Origin: Candidatus Aenigmarchaeota archaeon CG_4_9_14_3_um_filter_37_18
GTDB taxonomy: Archaea > Aenigmatarchaeota > Aenigmatarchaeia > CG10238-14
DNA length: 31,160 bases
Assembly: GCA_002789635.1 (NCBI GenBank)
Contig: PFTQ01000037.1
Span: 1-31,160 of the forward strand
Direction of reading: 5' to 3'
Part shown: positions 22,409 through 28,500 of the stretch, one piece after another
Layout: each line of letters opens with the position of its first letter
Numbering within the stretch: position 1 is the stretch's first letter
Made by a program: the position numbers and the translations under genes
Notes under the pieces: model-generated
Database searches by the model: none
Told to the model about the DNA's origin: nothing
What the model saw: the letters and a program-made list of their open reading frames with translations, nothing else

Positions 22409-25400
22409 ATGGCTGAATACAACAAAAAATTATACTTGAGTGGGATATTGGTAGTCCTAATTGCATTGTTTTTTGCAAATTCGGTTTTTTCTGAAGAATT
22501 CAACATTTCAACTGACAAAATGGCCTATGTTGTGAATGAAACCGTGTATATTTCTGTTGCCGGCACCCCAAATTCCTTATTTAACCTGACGATAAATTAT
22601 CCAAATAAAACTTCTACTGCCTTGAGTGATGTAACAAATGATAATGGCGAATATAGTCATAATTTAGTTTTGCCAGATATTGGAAATTATTCTGCTGTTC
22701 TTGAATCAACTAATTCCTCTCAAGAAATCATGTTTTTTGCATTTTCTTCAGGAAGCGGTCAGGGTATCCCCATTCCTCAGCCTGACCTCTCTGAAGCTTC
22801 TCCTAAAAGCGATTCTGAACTGCTTTTAAACACCACAGAAACAAATATAACAGAAAATGTTATAGATACGCCAATCACTGAAAATGTCTCTGATATTGCA
22901 AATAGAACAGAACAAACTTTGCCAGACATCAATGAAACAATTCAGGATTTGAATGGAACAGATACAGAGCAAAATGAAACTATCCAAGAAGGAAATATGA
23001 CAGCAGGTGAAACAACTACAACTTCAACAACTACTGTTACAACAACAATTGGAACATTGCCTACAAACCTTCAAACAACTGTAACAACAAGTGAGATAAC
23101 CTCCACTAGCAATGTGCAGACAACAGTTACAACAAGCGAACAGCCGACAACGATCAGCATTGTAACAACTACAAAAACCACTTCGCAGGAAATATTCACA
23201 TCAACAGTTGAAACAACCCAGCATCCAAGCACCACAAGCGAAGTCACTACAACCCAAGGGGTCTTATCATCAACAGTGCAGACAACAATATACCAATCAA
23301 CTACATCATCTGTCGTAACAACAAGCATTCTGCTGACAACAACCACAACAACATCTGAAAATCAGCCTGTTTTAGGAATAAGCATATCCTCAGAAAAAAT
23401 AATCAGGGGAGACTTATTAAAAATAACAGCATCTATCCAGTATGTTAATGGCTCTTTAGTTTCATGGAACGTTCCAGACGGGATTGAATTGTTGAATGGA
23501 TCTTCAGCCTATAGTTGTGCGTTGGCCGATAATAAGACTTGTGAATCATCTATCAGCCTGATAACATCTTTTATAACAAAAATTGGAAAGAATACTTTAG
23601 AATTGCTGATAGGCAACATAACACAGACAAAAGAAATTGAAGTTTATGCAAACACTACAACCGAACTGTCAGCGAATGATCAAGCCTATGCTAATGAAAC
23701 CTTTTTAATATCATCCCAGTCAAGGATGGATGACGGCACTCCGGTGGAAGGGATTATAGCATTTTTTGTTAATGATACAGAAGTAGGGGAAGCCCAATCA
23801 AAAGATGGGTTTGCATCAATAAACACAAGCATCAATGAAGAAGGGAATTATTCTGTCAAGGCAGTCACCCAATCAAGCGGATACATATTATCATCCTTTT
23901 CTGAAAGAATGATAGAAATTGTTTCTCTGCCAGCTAATGAAACATCTGCAAGGGAATTCTTGGTGAACAGGTCTGAATTTGTTCAAGGCGAAGTTGTAAT
24001 CGGCCAGGATGTTGAGTGGAACTTTACAGTCAATGTGACAAACACATGGAATGAAACTGTTTCGGGTATGATTGATATTGGAATCCCATCAGATGCAACA
24101 TATGCTTTGTCATCGTTCGGTGAGCTGAACGGAAGCAGTTTAACTTTGAAATTGAATCCCCTAGAAGAGAAAGCAGCCATAATCAAATTCAACACCACCC
24201 CTGTCAGCGTGGATATAATAAATGAAACGATGATTGATTTGTCGTCTTTGATCCCATCAGACTCAAGCGACATCTATGTCTTCCAGAACAACAGGATGAA
24301 ATACTACTTCCCTGACTACACATATGTCCGAACGCTGAATGTTGAGGTTCCAGGAGTGGAGAGAAAGATTCAGGTGCATCATAACTCCAGCTTACATTAC
24401 AGCAATATTACTGTCCGGTTAACTGGGTTTGATGAGAACGCTACATTCTATAAAGAAGTCAATGATACAAAAGTTTCAGCAGAGAATGAGACTGAGTTTG
24501 CTAATGATACTTTGACCTGGGTTATTCCAAGATTGTCTGAAGTCAATGGAACGGTTGTATCAAACGAGACTATTCAAAGAGTGCAAGGCAATGCCAGGCT
24601 TGGAGAAGAAGTTCCATGGACTGTCAGCGTTGGCGAGTATAAAGTTGATTATAAAACCCCTGCTCCACAGAAGGCTGAAGAAGTTTACTCTGATGGAGGG
24701 CATTTGTATAGAAGGATAACTGTTTACTCGAATGCAACCGACCACTACACAAATGTTTCTGCCTACACTGATGCTGGGTTCGATGGGAAGCTGTATAGGA
24801 TTGTTAATGAGACTAGGGTTGATGTGACAGGCGATCCTGAGTATAATGTTAGTGTTGGCGAAAGGTTGAAATGGAACGTTCCACAGCTGAGCGAGGATGT
24901 GTATGCAGTCGAGATCACCATTCTTAACGTCCAGTCATATCCGATGGTTGGCGGATACTGGGATGTTGCATTCAATGCTAGTGGAGTTGCTGATCTTTTT
25001 ATAACTACTGAGAATGGAACGACTTTTGGCGAGGCTGCGATAGATAATGAATCAACATGGAACGATCTTGGCTTTGTTAGTGTTGCTCCGTATGGCGGCA
25101 TATATTATTATATAGTAGAGATTCCTGAAGGGGAAAATATAACTGAAAGTGTTATTGATGAAAATGCAACAACCGCAGCCTTGGTTAATGGCAGTGAATA
25201 TTTGAATGCAACTAATACTCCTGATGAAGCCTTGGATGGAATTGAAACAACATCTACTACAACTGTTGCAACAACATCAACAATGATTGGGCAAACTTCT
25301 TCTTCTATTTATACATCAGGCTTTGGCCTCCCATCAAAAGATTCTATTCCTGTGAAGGCAGAGTTTGGATTGTTGTTTGTTGTAATGCTTATTTTCTTGT

Positions 25401-25500
25401 TTTCCGGATTCTTTTCTTCAGAGTCGCCTATCACATGGTTCTTTGTCGGATTTCCTTGGTCTATTGCAAAAATACCTTCAGGGTTAGCGATGCTGGCAAA
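22409..25500 (+). other. Segment: signal peptide, extracellular domain and membrane segment of the giant ORF
   Basis: A basic start and 20-residue hydrophobic core ending near VFS-EEF give a signal peptide. Roughly 950 residues follow with dozens of N-x-S/T sequons, a Thr/Ser-rich stalk (22997-23359) and several beta-sandwich-like repeats marked by W-V and VSVGE motifs. A hydrophobic stretch FGLLFVVMLIFLFSGFF (25364-25414) then crosses the membrane, followed by a second amphipathic FPWSIAKIP segment. It resembles archaeal S-layer-type surface proteins. Confidence 0.8.
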
Positions 25501-28500
25501 TAATTCTTCTTTAGAGACCGAATCTATTGAATATAAATCATCTCCTTCTGACATTCAAAGGGTTGTTGAAGTTGCCTGCGGTTTTGCTAATAAATCCGGC
25601 GGTGTTATAATTCTGGGTAAATCATCTGGATTAAGTGTAGGAAAAAACACGATTGAAAGGATAACGAATGCTATTTCTGGAAACATCGAACCATTCTTAA
25701 CAGTTAGGGTAGAGGCGGAAGATGGCAAGATAGTTATTACTGCCCCTGAGGGTTCAAATAAACCTTACACTGCTTACGGCAGGGCATTCATCAGGATTGG
25801 AAATACCACCCAAAGAATAAAGCAGTCTGAGTACGAGCGATTGTTGCTGAAAAAACACAAGGATAAACTCAGGTTTGACAACCAGGTTTGTGAAGCTGCT
25901 TCAATAGAGGATATTGACGAAAGTAAAGTTAGATGGTTCTTAAAAACCGCTAAAGCTGAACGTGGACTGGCTATACCTGTTAACGCTTCATTGATAGACG
26001 CTTTAACACAACTTGATTTAGTTCAAGGTGGAAAACTTACTAATGCCGCTATTCTATTGTTTGGTAAAAGACCGCAGAAATTCTTTTTGCAGTCAGAGGT
26101 TAAATGTGTTGCATTTCATGAGACAGAAGTTTCCAAACCATTTAAAGGGTTTCACTTTTATAGTGACAATCTATTCGAGCAAGTGGACAAAGCAACAGAT
26201 TTTGTAATGGATCATTTAAGGAGACCATTGTTCATCAAACCTGAAAGCATACAAACCGAAAGACCATATGAAATACCACGCTTTGTTATTCGTGAAGCCA
26301 TTGTTAATGCCGTTGCTCATAGGGATTATTATTCTACATCTGGAGCGCAGGTAATGGTATTTCCTGATCGCATTGAGTTATGGAGCCCAGGATTAATGCC
26401 AGATGAATTAACACTGGATGATCTAAGAAAAGTCCACAAATCCGTCCCTAGAAATCAATCGATTTTTGACAAATTATATCAAACTAAGTATGTCGAGCGG
26501 ATTGGCAGTGGTACATTGGAAATGATCAAACAATGCAAACAAAAAGGCCTGCCTGAACCTACTTTCGAGCAGAAGCAGGGCGGAATGGTTCTGACGATAT
26601 GGAGGGATATTTTCACCGACGACTGTCTGCAAGAACTTGGATTGAATGACAGGCAGATAAAAGCTGTAAGGCATGTTAAGGAGCATAGAAATATCGACAG
26701 AACAACATACGCTGATATAAATAATGTCGGATCTACACTTGCATATGAAGAATTAAATAATTTATTGTCTAAGGGTGTTTTTGAACGATACGGTAAGGGT
26801 CCTGCTACATATTATGTATTGCGAACGAAACGAACGATTAACGAACGATTAACGGGGAGTTATCTCGAAGACATTTTCACCAGTGAATATCTTCAGAAAC
26901 TTGGGTTGAATGACAGGCAGTTGTATGCAATTGAACATGTTAAAAAACATGAAAAAATAACCAGCAAGGACTATAGGAAACAATTCAATATAACCCGTGA
27001 GACTGTGCATCAAGACCTATCCGACCTTGTAAATAAAAATATATTTGTAATGGCGGGCAAAGGCCCTGCTACTTATTATGCCTTTAAACGTCTGACGGTT
27101 TCTGACGAAAATCTGACGATTTCTGAACATACGGATATTTTCACCGGCGGATATCTGCAAGAACTTGGATTGAATGACAGGCAAATAGAAACAATTAAAT
27201 ATCTTGTTAAGCATGAAAAAATCACACGGCCAGAGTATGAGAAAATATTTAATGTCTCCTCAAGAACAGCAAATCGTGAATTATCCAAATTAATTAGCTT
27301 AAGGGTCATTGACAAAAAAGGCGCGGATGCTGCTATATATTATATACTGGCAGGCAATGGCGTGCAGTCATCTAGGTCATTCATTAACAGCAAAAAGTCC
27401 TTTTCCACTCTCTGGCCTTTGAAAATACTCACTCTTCCTGCGCGGCTGATTGGGCCACTGGCTTTTAGTCTAGGTAAGGAGAGGTTAGGAGGCAAGGAGG
27501 TCTCTTCTTGGACAGCTGAGGATGTGGCCGATCTTCTGGAAAAACACAACCGAAAAGAAAGCCAGACGCTTGAGTTCAAACCGCATGCAAGAAAGGACGA
27601 TATTGGCGAGACGCTCTGCTCTTTTTCCTTCACCAACAGCGGAATTATTCTGATTGGGGTTGATAATTCTGGGAGGGTAATCGGAGCGGACGAAAAGGAT
27701 GAAATCAGGGCAGCGAACAAATCCCATGACCACAAGCCAAGCATCTATCCTGAAATCTCTCGGGTTTATGTTGACGGCAAGCTTGTTCTTGTTGTTGAAG
27801 TTGAGAAGCTTGAAAATACTATACCTTCATGGAAAAACGTGACTTATCGCAGAGTAGGCGAGCATGACAAGCCGTTAAGCCCTGAGGAAGTTTTGAGATA
27901 TGCTCGGGGTATGAGGATGCTTGAGTTTGACAGTCAGATTTGTCATGAGGCTAGTTTGGCTGACATCGATGAGAACAAAGTGAGATGGTTCCTGCGGACT
28001 GCTAAAGAGGAACGCAGACTCAATCTATCCGAGGATACACCTTTGAAGGATGCTTTAATACACTTGAAATTCCTGAAAAACGATAAACTAACCAACGCCG
28101 CCGTCCTATTATTTGGAAAATATCCAGAACGATTCTTTATCCAGTCAGAGGTTAAGTGTGTGGCTTTACCGACAACTGAGTTTGTTAAACCATATGATAG
28201 TTATCAGGTTTTTGAGGGGAATCTGTTCGAACAAGTGGATAAGGCAACAGCTTTTGTCCTCGAAAATATTCGCAGACCACTTTGGATAGAACCAGGGAAA
28301 ATACAGGCTGCAAACCCATACGAAATACCAGAAAAGGCTATCAGAGAAGCTATTGTCAACGCTATCGTACACCGTAACTATTATTCGCCAAGTAAAACAG
28401 TGGTGCGTGTACATCCTGACCGTGTCGAGATTTGGAATCCTGGACAGTTGCCGCCTGAATTGAGTTTCGACGACCTTAAAAAATCCCATGAATCAATTCC

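Larger units (their letters stand above)
25508..27360 (+). other. Segment: first AlbA_2 / HATPase_c_4 module with three winged helices
   Basis: AlbA_2 signature TESIEYKSS, then ACGFANKSGGVIILG, and a weak nucleotide-type turn (25514-25660). NAAILLFGKRPQKFF and REAIVNAVAHRDYY mark the COG2865-type ATPase-like domain, followed by RIELWSPG and ERIGSGT. Proteins of this class are predicted transcription regulators related to Schlafen (family knowledge). The segment would lie on the cytosolic side after the membrane segment. Confidence 0.85.

Noticed and set aside
22997..23359. Low-complexity Thr/Ser stretch as a sequence artefact
   Set aside because: It is in frame, flanked by sequon-rich domains, and matches the Thr/Ser stalks usual in archaeal surface proteins.
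23071..27744. Many minus-strand and alternate-frame ORFs opposite the giant ORF
   Set aside because: They are shadows of the coding frame with Val- or Leu-rich nonsense composition and no start signals.
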